Shown here piece by piece: positions 43,348 to 53,600 of a stretch of 64,000 bases of DNA (positions are counted from its first letter, which is position 1; the number at the start of each line of letters is the position of its first letter). This DNA comes from Pseudomonas brassicacearum. GTDB lineage: Bacteria; Pseudomonadota; Gammaproteobacteria; Pseudomonadales; Pseudomonadaceae. A model generated the notes under the pieces. It did not search any database and was not told the DNA's origin. It was given only the letters and a program-made list of their open reading frames with translations. The position numbers and the translations under genes are program-made. The stretch is taken from the NCBI RefSeq assembly GCF_003732265.1, contig NZ_MOBK01000017.1:1-64000 (forward strand). The letters run 5' to 3'.

Positions 43348-44892
43348 ATGGAACTTAAAGCAGCGCTCAAGGATTACACCGAACCGGAATTTCAAACCTT
43401 GGTAAACAGGATTTGGGCCGTTGATATGCCCAAGCGAGGTCACGATCAACTGATCAACCACTTTGACCGAATCGTCGGCCATCCTGAGGGTGCTGACCTG
43501 CTGTTTTACTCAAGAGATGAATACAACTCGAACTCCCCTGAATGGGTCGTCGGTTACGTCAAGCAATGGTGGCAACAACATGGCGTCCCTGCGTTCAAGG
43601 GACAGAGTGCGGCAGTTACCGCGCCCATGACGTACGTGCCGCTAAGCCCCGCGCAGATGGCGCAGCAACGAGCGCTCCTGAGCCTGGCAGGCGTTCAAAG
43701 AATCGTCGCGGAACTGGCGGTATCCGAGCAAGTGATTGAAACCGCTCTCGGCCTTCTTGAGCAACGAATCAAGCACCTGCATGACCAGCAGGTCAATGAA
43801 GTGAATACCATCGAACGCGAGGCGAGTCTCCGGGCGCTGGAAGTGGCCGAGTACGAGGCGCGCAAGGCTGCGCATCAGTATGGGTACTGGAAATCGAGCA
43901 TCGAGTTCACCAAGAGCGCCGCCCTGCGCGATGTGACTGACGCTCGGTCAGATCAGGCACAGTGGCAAAGTATCGCGCAACAGATCAGCGCTACCCATGA
44001 GCGGTACGCAGGGAATTTGATCGCGATCAACCAGCGTCTGCTGCGCTTGCAAGTTCAGGCTGAAGCATTGCTGGTCCTGGCACAGGCTCGACTTGTCCAT
44101 CAGCGCCATAAAGAGGGGGTTGGCCCGACCCAGGCGCCCGGTCTGCTTGTTGCTTACCTTGCCTTTGCCAAGGTGCGCCCCAGTATTTTGCTCAACGGTG
44201 CCTTGTCGCAGCCACTGGAAACCCATTGGGTGGCCCTGCAAAAATCCATTCGTTCGGCGATGGCAGAGTTCACGTGGCAACTAACGAATGAAACCGCGAC
44301 CCTTACAGGTCAGTACGCAGCCGTCCTGCGGTTTGAGTTCGTCAGTCGTGCCGAAACCGAGATGTATGGGTTGAGTGTGCCCCTGGCCGAACTTCACCCC
44401 ATAGAAGGGCAGGACTGGCAAGGTCTGGCGAAGTCGAAAGCTGAAATCGACATGCGCTTCAGAATGAACAGCGGTAGCTACTCCGTTCCGCACGGCACCC
44501 TGTCTCGAGGACTGAGACAGATACAGACGCTGTTACAGATAGCCCTGAGGCCGACCAATGGAACGAAAGTGCGGGTACGCGAGGCTATTTGGGATGATCA
44601 ACTGAATGCCTTTTGCTTCACCACGGACGCAGCGGTACCGGTTACCGTCAGTTGGGTGTCGCCGGACGTACTTGAAACCCCTGCTGACTTGGCACCTGCC
44701 TCCGAAAGCAAGTTGGGATTCCTCGTGTCGGCACCCGTGCCTGTACTCGACGTGATCAACGATATTGAATCGGTTCAGTTCGATGACTATGTCGTCGTCT
44801 TCCCGAGCAATTCAGGGCTGGACCCGCTCTACGTCATGTTCAGGGATAAGCGCGAGTATCCCGTGATTGCGATTGCTGAAATCACACCCTGA
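43348..44892 (+). CDS. Chimeric protein: N-terminal Im-type immunity domain fused to a toxinless bacteriocin-like body
   Basis: 514 residues from ATG 43348 (AAGGA at 43335-43339). Residues 1-86 form a full Im domain (LKDYTEPEFQTLVNRIW, HFDRIVGHPEGADLLFYS with D50 and Y54, VVGYVKQWW). Residues about 100-270 are long helices, probably coiled coil (VIETALGLLEQRIKHLHDQQ). Residues about 290-500 resemble a Pyocin_S-type domain (VRVREAIWDDQLNAFCFTTD, FDDYVVVFPSNSGLDPLYV) that in bacteriocins sits directly before the nuclease. The chain stops 16 residues later and no toxin follows. It could protect against a non-cognate DNase bacteriocin or be an exported decoy. The function is inferred. Confidence 0.85.
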   Translation: MELKAALKDYTEPEFQTLVNRIWAVDMPKRGHDQLINHFDRIVGHPEGADLLFYSRDEYNSNSPEWVVGYVKQWWQQHGVPAFKGQSAAVTAPMTYVPLSPAQMAQQRALLSLAGVQRIVAELAVSEQVIETALGLLEQRIKHLHDQQVNEVNTIEREASLRALEVAEYEARKAAHQYGYWKSSIEFTKSAALRDVTDARSDQAQWQSIAQQISATHERYAGNLIAINQRLLRLQVQAEALLVLAQARLVHQRHKEGVGPTQAPGLLVAYLAFAKVRPSILLNGALSQPLETHWVALQKSIRSAMAEFTWQLTNETATLTGQYAAVLRFEFVSRAETEMYGLSVPLAELHPIEGQDWQGLAKSKAEIDMRFRMNSGSYSVPHGTLSRGLRQIQTLLQIALRPTNGTKVRVREAIWDDQLNAFCFTTDAAVPVTVSWVSPDVLETPADLAPASESKLGFLVSAPVPVLDVINDIESVQFDDYVVVFPSNSGLDPLYVMFRDKREYPVIAIAEITP

Positions 44893-44958
44893 CACGACCT
44901 TCGCTCACGATCTTGTTGCTAATCTGCCATTCGGCCAGACAAAGGAATGTTGCCCTCT

Positions 44959-45402
44959 ATGCCTGTTTTGGAACGGACTACCCTGATCCCCAACCGCACA
45001 CCGGAGTTTGTACTCGACTTCTGTCTGGAGGGCCTCAATTTCCCGAAGATTTTCCCGGAGCGAATCACACTGCTGAGTGATATCGACCTGAGTAACCTGC
45101 GCATCGAAGCCGGGCGCCAGTTCCGTTTTCGACACTGGATGTTCAATGCCATTCCAGTGACCTGGACCGTGATGATCCGTGAGGTGGGTGACCATCATTT
45201 CATCGATGAAATGGTCGAGGGGCCAATGGCTGCCTTTCGTCATGAACATCGAGTGATGGCTGGGGAGGGCGGTACGCTGTACACCGACCGTGTCACTTAT
45301 GCGGCGATTGGTGGCGCAGCCTTGGAGTGGTTGCTGGTCAATGGTTACATGCGCCGAATCTTCGAAGCCCGGCATCGCAACATGTTGAGGTTGCTGGCTT
45401 GA
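44959..45402 (+). CDS. SRPBCC (START-like) family protein
   Basis: 147 residues from ATG 44959; the ATG at 44947 abuts AAAGGA and leaves no spacer, so the later start is preferred. The pattern PEFVLDFCLEGLNFPKIFPERITLL, then WTVMIREVGDHHFIDEMVEGPMAAFRHEHRV and DRVTYAAIGG, fits the SRPBCC ligand-binding fold. The ligand is unknown. It follows the chimeric immunity gene in the same direction with a short gap, but its composition is like the core genome. Confidence 0.8.
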   Translation: MPVLERTTLIPNRTPEFVLDFCLEGLNFPKIFPERITLLSDIDLSNLRIEAGRQFRFRHWMFNAIPVTWTVMIREVGDHHFIDEMVEGPMAAFRHEHRVMAGEGGTLYTDRVTYAAIGGAALEWLLVNGYMRRIFEARHRNMLRLLA

Positions 45403-45554
45403 TGTGACGGTTTTTGTGTTGCGTGTGAGCGTTGTATCCAATTCCGTGGGCAACACTTCACAATTTGTATCTGGGCATAGGTCGTCGGACCATTTCGTGG
45501 TTAACTTCGGCCTCTTCAAAATTCTCCACATCAACGTTCAGAAGGACTCCGTTC

Positions 45555-46055
45555 ATGGCTCAAGTCACTCTTAAAGGCAACCCGGTTCAAGTCAACGGCC
45601 AACTGCCACAAGCCGGTTCCAAGGCGCCAGCCTTTTCCCTGGTCGCCGGCAATCTGTCCGACGTGACCCTGGCGAGCTTCGCCGGCAAGCGCAAAGTGCT
45701 GAACATCTTCCCAAGCGTCGACACCCCGACCTGCGCTACTTCGGTTCGCAAGTTCAACGCCCAGGCCAACGATGTCGCCAACACCGTTGTGCTGTGCATC
45801 TCCGCTGACCTGCCGTTCGCCCAGGCACGCTTCTGCGGCGCCGAAGGCCTGGAAAACGTACAGAACCTGTCGACCCTGCGCGGTGCCGAGTTCATCGAGA
45901 ACTACGGCGTTGCCATCGCTGACGGTCCGCTCAAAGGCCTGACCGCCCGCGCGGTCGTGGTTCTGGACGAAAACGACAACGTGCTGCACAGCGAACTGGT
46001 CAAGGAAATCGCTGAAGAACCGAACTACGAAGCAGCACTCGCCGTTCTGAAATAA
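45555..46055 (+). CDS. tpx: Thiol peroxidase (atypical 2-Cys peroxiredoxin)
   Basis: 166 residues from ATG 45555 (GAAGGACTCCGTTC upstream). The peroxidatic cysteine is in FPSVDTPTCATSVRKFN and the resolving cysteine in ARFCGAEGL. The N-terminus (VTLKGNPVQVNGQLPQAGSKAPAF) is typical of Tpx. It reduces hydroperoxides using thioredoxin. It is a single gene with a terminator. Confidence 0.96.
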   Translation: MAQVTLKGNPVQVNGQLPQAGSKAPAFSLVAGNLSDVTLASFAGKRKVLNIFPSVDTPTCATSVRKFNAQANDVANTVVLCISADLPFAQARFCGAEGLENVQNLSTLRGAEFIENYGVAIADGPLKGLTARAVVVLDENDNVLHSELVKEIAEEPNYEAALAVLK

Positions 46056-46074
46056 GCGACGTCATTACAATTGT

Positions 46075-46108
46075 TAACGGCCTGGCCCTGCCCAGGCCGT
46101 TTTCATTT
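46075..46108 (+). terminator. Rho-independent terminator of tpx
   Basis: ACGGCCTGG and CCAGGCCGT form a 9-bp stem with a 6-nt loop, followed by TTTTCATTT, 20 bases after the tpx stop. Confidence 0.88.
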
Positions 46109-46234
46109 GTGATTCAGTGTCTTGCCCAAACATCCTGTTACGTAAGCCGAAGGTAAATTGCCGGTAAAGCCGCTTTGCTTAATAGCCGTCAGTGCTTATC
46201 GTTCAGCCTCATGTAAAAGAAGCCCACGCGCCCA

Positions 46235-47551
46235 ATGGTTGATCATTCAATGCAATCCTCCGCTTCCCGTAGTCCTCGTCGCTGGCTGTTCGGCCTGCTT
46301 GTCCTGTTGGTCATCGCTGGCGTGTGCTGGAAATTCTGGCCCACCGGTGCTGCTAACAAGGAGGGTGCAGGGCAGAAAGCCGTGGCCGGTCATACCGGCA
46401 GGTCGGGAGGCATGCGCCCGGGTTTTGGCGGGGCTACCGGTCCAGTGCCTGTGCGCGTGGCGCCTGCGGTCAAGGGTGACTTCCCGCTGTACTACAAGGC
46501 GCTGGGCACCGTTACCGCATTGAACACCATCAACGTGCGCAGCCGTGTGGGCGGCGAGTTGACGAAGGTGGCGTTCGAGGAAGGGCAAATGGTCAAGGCT
46601 GGCGATTTACTGGCTGAAATCGACCCGCGTCCGTACCAGAATGCCTTGCTCCAGGCCGAAGGCACGTTGTTGCAGAACCAGGCACAACTGAAAAACGCCC
46701 AGGTCGATGTCGAGCGTTATCGCGGTCTGTTCAAGGAAGACAGTATCGCCAAGCAAACCCTGGACACTGCAGAAGCATTGGTCGGTCAGTACCTGGGCAC
46801 GGTCAAGACCAATCAGGCGGCGGTCAACGACGCCAAGCTCAATCTCGAGTTCACCAGGATCCGCGCGCCGATTACCGGGCGTGTCGGTTTGCGTCAACTT
46901 GACGTCGGCAACCTGGTTGCCGCCAACGACACCACGGCGCTGGCGATCATCACCCAGACCCAACCGATCAGCGTCGCCTTCACCTTGCCGGAAAACAGCC
47001 TTGACGTGGTATTGGCCCGTTACCGCACCGGCGCCAAACTGCCCGCCGAAGCCTGGGATCGCAGCGACACCAAACTGCAGGCCACCGGCGTCTTGCAGAG
47101 CCTGGACAACCAGATCGACACCACCACCGGTACCCTTAAATTCAAGGCGCGCTACGAAAACCGCGATCAAACCCTGTTCCCTAATCAGTTCGTCAATGTC
47201 CACTTGCTCGCCGACACCCTCAAGGGAGTAGTGCTCGCACCGTCGGCGGCGATTCAGTTCGGCACCAACGGCACCTTCGCCTATGCGCTGGACGGCGACA
47301 AGAAGGTCACGATCCGTCAGTTGAAAGTCGGCGCCAGCGATGGCACGAACACGGTGATCACTGAAGGCCTGGCCCCCGGGGATCGTGTGGTACTGGAAGG
47401 CACCGACCGCTTGAAGGAAGGCAGCGAAGTCGAAGTGGTCAATAACCCCGACGACGTGCCGACGACCCCGACCGGGCACCTGCAAGGCAAGTCGGCGGCG
47501 GATGTGTCTGAGCCGGCCGCTGCCGACAAGGCGAAAAAGGGCGGCGCATGA
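46235..47551 (+). CDS. muxA: RND efflux periplasmic adaptor, MdtA/MuxA family
   Basis: 438 residues. An N-terminal helix (WLFGLLVLLVIAGVCWKFW) anchors it; an internal Met at 46250 is an alternative start. The membrane-fusion order is seen: lipoyl half (LNTINVRSRVGGELTKVAFEEGQMVKAGDLLAEIDPRPY), alpha-hairpin, second lipoyl half (LEFTRIRAPITGRVGLRQLDVGNLV), then beta-barrel and membrane-proximal domains. It overlaps muxB by 4 bases. It is part of a tripartite pump with two different RND permeases, as in E. coli MdtABC and P. aeruginosa MuxABC-OpmB. Confidence 0.93.
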   Translation: MVDHSMQSSASRSPRRWLFGLLVLLVIAGVCWKFWPTGAANKEGAGQKAVAGHTGRSGGMRPGFGGATGPVPVRVAPAVKGDFPLYYKALGTVTALNTINVRSRVGGELTKVAFEEGQMVKAGDLLAEIDPRPYQNALLQAEGTLLQNQAQLKNAQVDVERYRGLFKEDSIAKQTLDTAEALVGQYLGTVKTNQAAVNDAKLNLEFTRIRAPITGRVGLRQLDVGNLVAANDTTALAIITQTQPISVAFTLPENSLDVVLARYRTGAKLPAEAWDRSDTKLQATGVLQSLDNQIDTTTGTLKFKARYENRDQTLFPNQFVNVHLLADTLKGVVLAPSAAIQFGTNGTFAYALDGDKKVTIRQLKVGASDGTNTVITEGLAPGDRVVLEGTDRLKEGSEVEVVNNPDDVPTTPTGHLQGKSAADVSEPAAADKAKKGGA

Positions 47552-50500
47552 ACATCTCGCGGCTGTTCATCCTTCGTCCGGTCGCCACGACCCTGAGTAT
47601 GCTGGCCATTGTGTTGGCCGGTTTGATCGCCTATCGGTTACTGCCGGTGTCGGCGCTGCCCCAGGTCGATTACCCGACGATCCGCGTGATGACGCTTTAT
47701 CCCGGCGCCAGCCCGGACGTCATGACCAGTGCGGTCACTGCGCCACTGGAGCGTCAGTTCGGGCAAATGCCCGGCCTGACCCAGATGGCGTCGACCAGTT
47801 CGGGCGGCGCCTCGGTGCTGACCTTGCGGTTCAGTCTCGACATCAACATGGACGTCGCCGAACAACAGGTACAAGCCGCGATCAACGCCGCGACCAATTT
47901 GCTGCCCAAGGACCTGCCGGCACCGCCGGTGTACAACAAGGTCAACCCGGCGGACACTCCGGTGCTGACCTTGGCCATTACCTCCAAAACCATGTTGTTG
48001 CCCAAGCTCAATGACCTGGTCGACACGCGCATGGCGCAGAAAATCGCCCAGATCAGCGGGGTCGGCATGGTCAGCATTGCCGGCGGTCAGCGTCAGGCGG
48101 TGCGGATCAAGGTCAATCCCGAGGCCCTCGCGGCCAACGGTTTGAACCTGTCGGACGTGCGCACGCTGATCGGCGCTTCCAACGTCAACCAGCCCAAGGG
48201 CAACTTCGACGGCCCGACCCGGGTGTCGATGCTCGATGCCAACGATCAACTGACGTCACCCAAGGACTACGCCAACCTGATTCTGGCTTATGCCAACGGC
48301 GCGCCGTTGCGGCTCAAGGATGTGGCGGAAATCGTCGACGGCGCGGAAAACGAACGCCTGGCGGCATGGGCCAATGAAAACCAGGCCGTGCTGCTGAACA
48401 TTCAGCGCCAGCCCGGTGCCAACGTGATCGAGGTGGTCGACCGGATCAAGGCGTTGCTCCCGAGCATCACCGACAACCTGCCGGCCGGCCTCGACGTTAC
48501 GGTACTGACCGACCGCACCCAGACCATTCGAGCCTCGGTCAAAGACGTGCAACACGAGTTGCTGATCGCCATTGCCTTGGTGGTGATGGTCACTTTCCTG
48601 TTTCTGCGCCGTGCCAGTGCGACGATCATTCCATCGATTGCCGTGCCGTTGTCGTTGATCGGTACGTTCGGCGTGATGTACCTCGCCGGGTTCTCGGTGA
48701 ATAACCTGACCCTGATGGCCCTGACCATCGCCACCGGTTTTGTGGTGGACGATGCGATCGTGATGCTGGAGAACATTTCCAGGTTTATCGAAGAAGGGGA
48801 CAGCCCCCTGAATGCCGCGCTCAAGGGCGCGAAGCAGATCGGCTTCACCCTGATTTCCCTGACCCTGTCGTTGATCGCGGTGTTGATCCCGCTGCTGTTC
48901 ATGGCCGATGTGGTAGGGCGCCTGTTCCGTGAGTTTGCGATCACGCTGGCGGTGGCGATCCTGATTTCGCTGGTGGTGTCCCTGACCCTGACGCCGATGA
49001 TGTGCGCGCGGTTGCTCAAGCGTGAACCCAAGGAAGAAGAGCAGGGGCGTTTCTACCGGGCCAGCGGCGCGACAATCGACTGGATGATCGCGGCCTACGG
49101 GCGCAAATTGCAGTGGGTGCTCAAGCACCAGCCACTGACATTGCTGGTAGCCATTGGCACGCTGGCGTTGACCGTGTTCCTCTACATGGTCGTGCCCAAA
49201 GGCTTCTTCCCGGTGCAGGACACCGGGGTGATCCAGGGCATTTCCGAGGCGCCGCAGTCGATTTCCTTCGCGGCGATGAGCGAACGCCAACAGGAGCTGG
49301 CCAAGGTGATCCTCGCCGACCCGGCGGTGGAAAGCCTGTCGTCCTACATCGGCGTCGACGGTGACAACTCGACACTCAACAGTGGTCGTCTGCTGATCAA
49401 CCTCAAGTCCCACGGCGACCGTGACCTCAGCGCAACCCAGGTGATTGCCCGCCTGCAACCGGAACTGGACAAGCTGGTCGGCATCCGCCTGTTCATGCAG
49501 CCGGTGCAGGACCTGACCATCGAAGACCGTGTCAGTCGCACGCAATACCAATTCAGCATGTCATCACCGGACTCGGAATTGCTCACCCTGTGGAGCGGCC
49601 GTCTGGTCGATGCATTGTCCCATCGGCCGGAACTGACCGACGTTGCCAGCGATTTGCAGGACAAGGGTTTGCAGGTTTATCTGGTGATCGACCGCGATGC
49701 CGCTTCACGGGTCGGGGTCTCGGTGTCAAACATTACCGATGCACTCTACGATGCCTTCGGTCAGCGACAGATTTCGACCATCTACACCCAGGCCAGCCAG
49801 TACCGCGTGGTCCTGCAATCGCAATCCGGGGAGAAGATCGGCCCGGATGCGCTGAACCAGATTCACGTGAAAACCACGGACGGCGGGCAGGTTCGCCTGT
49901 CGAGCCTGGCGCACATCGAAGAGCGCCAGGCGCAACTGGCTATCACCCACATCGGCCAGTTCCCGGCGGTGATGATGTCGTTCAACCTGGCGCCGGGTGT
50001 GGCGCTGGGGCATGCGGTCGAGATCATCGATCAGGTGCAGAAAGACATCGGCATGCCGATTGGCGTGCAGACCCAGTTCCAGGGCGCGGCCGAGGCATTC
50101 CAGGCGTCGTTATCGAGCACCTTGCTGCTGATTCTGGCGGCAGTGGTGACCATGTACATCGTGCTTGGCGTGCTGTACGAGAGCTACATCCACCCGATTA
50201 CCATTCTTTCGACCTTGCCGTCTGCGGCGGTTGGCGCCTTGCTGGCGTTGATCCTGAGCGGCAATGACCTGGGGATGATCGCGATCATCGGCATCATTTT
50301 GCTGATCGGTATCGTGAAAAAGAACGCGATCATGATGATCGACTTCGCCCTCGACGCAGAGCGCAATCAGGGCATGGACCCGGAAACCGCGATCTATCAA
50401 GCCGCGTTGCTGCGCTTCCGGCCGATTCTGATGACCACGCTGGCAGCGTTGTTTGGTGCGGTGCCGCTGATGCTGGCCACCGGTTCCGGTGCGGAATTGC

Positions 50501-50652
50501 GTCAGCCGCTGGGTCTGGTGATGGTCGGTGGGTTGCTGGTGAGCCAGGTGCTGACCTTGTTCACCACGCCTGTCATCTACTTGTATTTCGACCGTCTCGG
50601 CCGCCGCTGGGGCCACAAGTCTGACGCCGTGGAAGCGGTAGAGCAGCCATGA
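47548..50652 (+). CDS. muxB: RND efflux permease, MdtB/MuxB family
   Basis: 1034 residues, first of two RND permeases. N-terminal helix (FILRPVATTLSMLAIVLAGLIAYRLLP), two large periplasmic loops, and the TM4 proton-relay motif ATGFVVDDAIVMLENISR. Two sixfold helix sets are present (IPSIAVPLSLIGTFGVMY; TILSTLPSAAVGALLALIL). MuxB and MuxC act as a heterotrimer. The stop overlaps the muxC start (ATGA). Confidence 0.94.
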   Translation: MNISRLFILRPVATTLSMLAIVLAGLIAYRLLPVSALPQVDYPTIRVMTLYPGASPDVMTSAVTAPLERQFGQMPGLTQMASTSSGGASVLTLRFSLDINMDVAEQQVQAAINAATNLLPKDLPAPPVYNKVNPADTPVLTLAITSKTMLLPKLNDLVDTRMAQKIAQISGVGMVSIAGGQRQAVRIKVNPEALAANGLNLSDVRTLIGASNVNQPKGNFDGPTRVSMLDANDQLTSPKDYANLILAYANGAPLRLKDVAEIVDGAENERLAAWANENQAVLLNIQRQPGANVIEVVDRIKALLPSITDNLPAGLDVTVLTDRTQTIRASVKDVQHELLIAIALVVMVTFLFLRRASATIIPSIAVPLSLIGTFGVMYLAGFSVNNLTLMALTIATGFVVDDAIVMLENISRFIEEGDSPLNAALKGAKQIGFTLISLTLSLIAVLIPLLFMADVVGRLFREFAITLAVAILISLVVSLTLTPMMCARLLKREPKEEEQGRFYRASGATIDWMIAAYGRKLQWVLKHQPLTLLVAIGTLALTVFLYMVVPKGFFPVQDTGVIQGISEAPQSISFAAMSERQQELAKVILADPAVESLSSYIGVDGDNSTLNSGRLLINLKSHGDRDLSATQVIARLQPELDKLVGIRLFMQPVQDLTIEDRVSRTQYQFSMSSPDSELLTLWSGRLVDALSHRPELTDVASDLQDKGLQVYLVIDRDAASRVGVSVSNITDALYDAFGQRQISTIYTQASQYRVVLQSQSGEKIGPDALNQIHVKTTDGGQVRLSSLAHIEERQAQLAITHIGQFPAVMMSFNLAPGVALGHAVEIIDQVQKDIGMPIGVQTQFQGAAEAFQASLSSTLLLILAAVVTMYIVLGVLYESYIHPITILSTLPSAAVGALLALILSGNDLGMIAIIGIILLIGIVKKNAIMMIDFALDAERNQGMDPETAIYQAALLRFRPILMTTLAALFGAVPLMLATGSGAELRQPLGLVMVGGLLVSQVLTLFTTPVIYLYFDRLGRRWGHKSDAVEAVEQP

Positions 50653-53600
50653 ACCTCTCCGGACCGTTCATCAAGCGCCCGGTCGCGACCATGTTGCTGA
50701 GCCTGGCGATCATGCTGCTGGGCGGCGTGAGCTTCGGCCTGTTGCCGGTATCGCCGTTGCCGCAGATGGATTTCCCGGTGATCGTGGTGCAGGCCAGCCT
50801 GCCCGGCGCGAGCCCCGAGGTCATGGCCTCGACCGTGGCCACGCCGCTGGAGCGATCCTTCGGCACCATCGCCGGGGTCAACACCATGAGCAGCCGTTCC
50901 AGTCAGGGCTCGACCCGGGTGATCCTGCAGTTTGACCTCGACCGCGACATCAATGGCGCGGCGCGGGAAGTGCAAGCGGCGATCAACGCCTCGCGCAACC
51001 TGCTACCGAGCGGGATGCGCAGCATGCCGACCTACAAGAAGGTCAACCCGTCCCAGGCGCCGATCATGGTGCTGTCGCTGACGTCGGATGTGCTGGAAAA
51101 GGGCCAACTCTACGATTTGGCCTCGACCATTCTGTCCCAGAGTCTGTCGCAGGTGCAGGGCGTGGGCGAAGTGCAGATCGGCGGCAGTTCGTTGCCGGCG
51201 GTGCGTATCGAGCTTGAGCCACAAGCCCTCAACCAGTACGGCGTGGCCCTGGACGATGTGCGCAACACCATCGCCAACGCCAACGTGCGCCGGCCCAAGG
51301 GCTCGGTCGAAGACGGCGAGCGGTTGTGGCAGGTCCAGGCCAACGATCAACTGGAAAAAGCCAAGGATTACGAGTCGCTGATCATCCACTACAACGGCGG
51401 CGCAGCCCTGCGCCTCAAGGACGTGGCGAAGGTCAGCGACGGCGTCGAGGACCGCTACAACAGCGGCTTCTTCAACGACGATGCGGCGGTACTGCTGGTG
51501 ATTAACCGCCAGGCCGGTGCCAACATCATCGAGACGGTCAAAGAAATCAAGGCGCAGCTGCCGGCATTGCAGGCGGTGCTGCCGGCCAGCGTCAAGCTGA
51601 ACCTGGCGATGGACCGCTCCCCGGTGATCAAGGCGACCCTGCACGAAGCCGAAATGACCCTGTTGATCGCCGTGACGCTGGTGATTCTGGTGGTGTTCCT
51701 GTTCCTCGGTAATTTTCGTGCGTCGCTGATCCCGACGCTGGCGGTGCCGGTGTCGCTGGTCGGCACCTTCGCGGTGATGTACCTCTACGGATTCTCGCTG
51801 AACAACCTGTCGCTGATGGCGCTGATCCTCGCCACCGGGCTGGTGGTCGACGATGCCATCGTGGTGCTGGAGAACATCTCCCGGCACATCGACGAAGGCG
51901 TGCCGCCGATGAAGGCTGCGTACCTCGGTGCTCAGGAAGTCGGGTTTACCTTGCTGTCGATGAACGTCTCGCTGGTGGCGGTGTTCCTGTCGATCCTGTT
52001 CATGGGCGGGATCATCGAAAGTCTGTTCCGCGAGTTCTCCATCACCCTGGCCGCGTCGATCGTGGTGTCGCTGGTGGTCTCGCTGACCCTGACCCCGATG
52101 CTCTGTGCCCGTTGGCTGAAGCCGCACACGCCGGGTCAGGAAAACCGTTTGCAGCGCTGGAGCCAGCGCGCCAACGAATGGATGGTCGGTAAATACGCGA
52201 CCAGCCTTGATTGGGTACTGCGTCACCGTCGACTGACCTTGCTCAGCCTGTTCGTGACGATTGGCGTGAACGTTGCGCTGTATGTGGTTGTTCCCAAAAC
52301 ATTTCTGCCGCAACAGGATACCGGTCAACTGATTGGTTTCGTGCGCGGCGACGACGGCCTGTCGTTCAATGTGATGCAACCGAAGATGGAAACCTTCCGC
52401 CGTGCCGTGCTCAAGGACGACGCGGTGGAAAGCGTCGCGGGCTTCATCGGCGGCACGAACGGCACCAACAATGCCGTCATGATCGTGCGACTCAAACCGA
52501 TCAAGGAACGCAGCATTTCGGCGCAGAAAGTTATCGAACGCCTGCGCAAGGAAATGCCCAAGGTTCCCGGCGCACAGCTGATGTTGATGGCGGACCAGGA
52601 CTTGCAATTTGGCGGTGGCCGCGAACAGACCTCGTCGCAGTACTCCTACATCCTGCAAAGCGGTGATCTGGGGGCATTGCGCGAGTGGTACCCGAAAGTC
52701 GTCGCCGCACTCAAGGCGTTGCCGGAGTTGACGGCGATCGACGCTCGCGAAGGTCGCGGTGCGCGGCAGGTCACGCTGATTGTCGATCGCGATCAGGCCA
52801 AGCGCCTGGGTGTCGACATGAGCATGGTCACGGCCGTACTGAACAACGCCTACAGCCAGCGGCAGATTTCGACGATTTACGACAGTCTCAACCAGTATCA
52901 GGTGGTGATGGAAGTCGACCCGAAATACGCCCAGGACCCGGTGACGCTCAAGCAAGTGCAGGTGATCACCGCCGATGGCGCGCGGATTCCGTTGTCGACC
53001 ATCGCCCACTACGAAAACAGCCTGGAAGACGATCGGGTCAGCCATGAAGGCCAGTTTGCCTCCGAAAGCCTGTCATTTGACATGGCCGAAGGCGTGACGG
53101 TGGAGCAGGGCACCGCTGCCATCGAGCGGGCGATTGCCAAGGTCGGTTTGCCTGAAGACGTGATCGCGAAAATGGCCGGCACCGCCGATGCGTTCGCCGC
53201 CACCCAAAAGAGCCAGCCGTGGATGATTCTCGGCGCGTTGGTGGCGGTTTATCTGGTGTTGGGTGTGCTGTATGAAAGCTACATCCATCCGCTGACCATT
53301 CTGTCGACCTTGCCGTCGGCCGGGGTCGGCGCGTTGCTCTCGATCTATGCGTTGGGCGGCGAGTTCAGCCTGATCTCGTTGCTGGGGCTGTTTTTGCTGA
53401 TCGGGGTGGTGAAGAAAAACGCGATTCTGATGATCGACCTCGCGCTGCAACTCGAACGCCATCAAGGCCTGGCGCCGTTGGAGTCGATTCGCAGTGCCTG
53501 TCTGCAACGTTTGCGTCCGATCCTGATGACCACGCTGGCGGCGATCCTCGGTGCCGTGCCGCTGCTGCTGAGCCGGGCCGAAGGTGCGGAAATGCGCCAG

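Noticed and set aside
51003..53045. 680-codon minus-strand open frame opposite muxC
   Set aside because: Same cause: codon bias in the RND gene leaves the opposite frame open. The composition (His/Arg/Gln-rich) is not protein-like.
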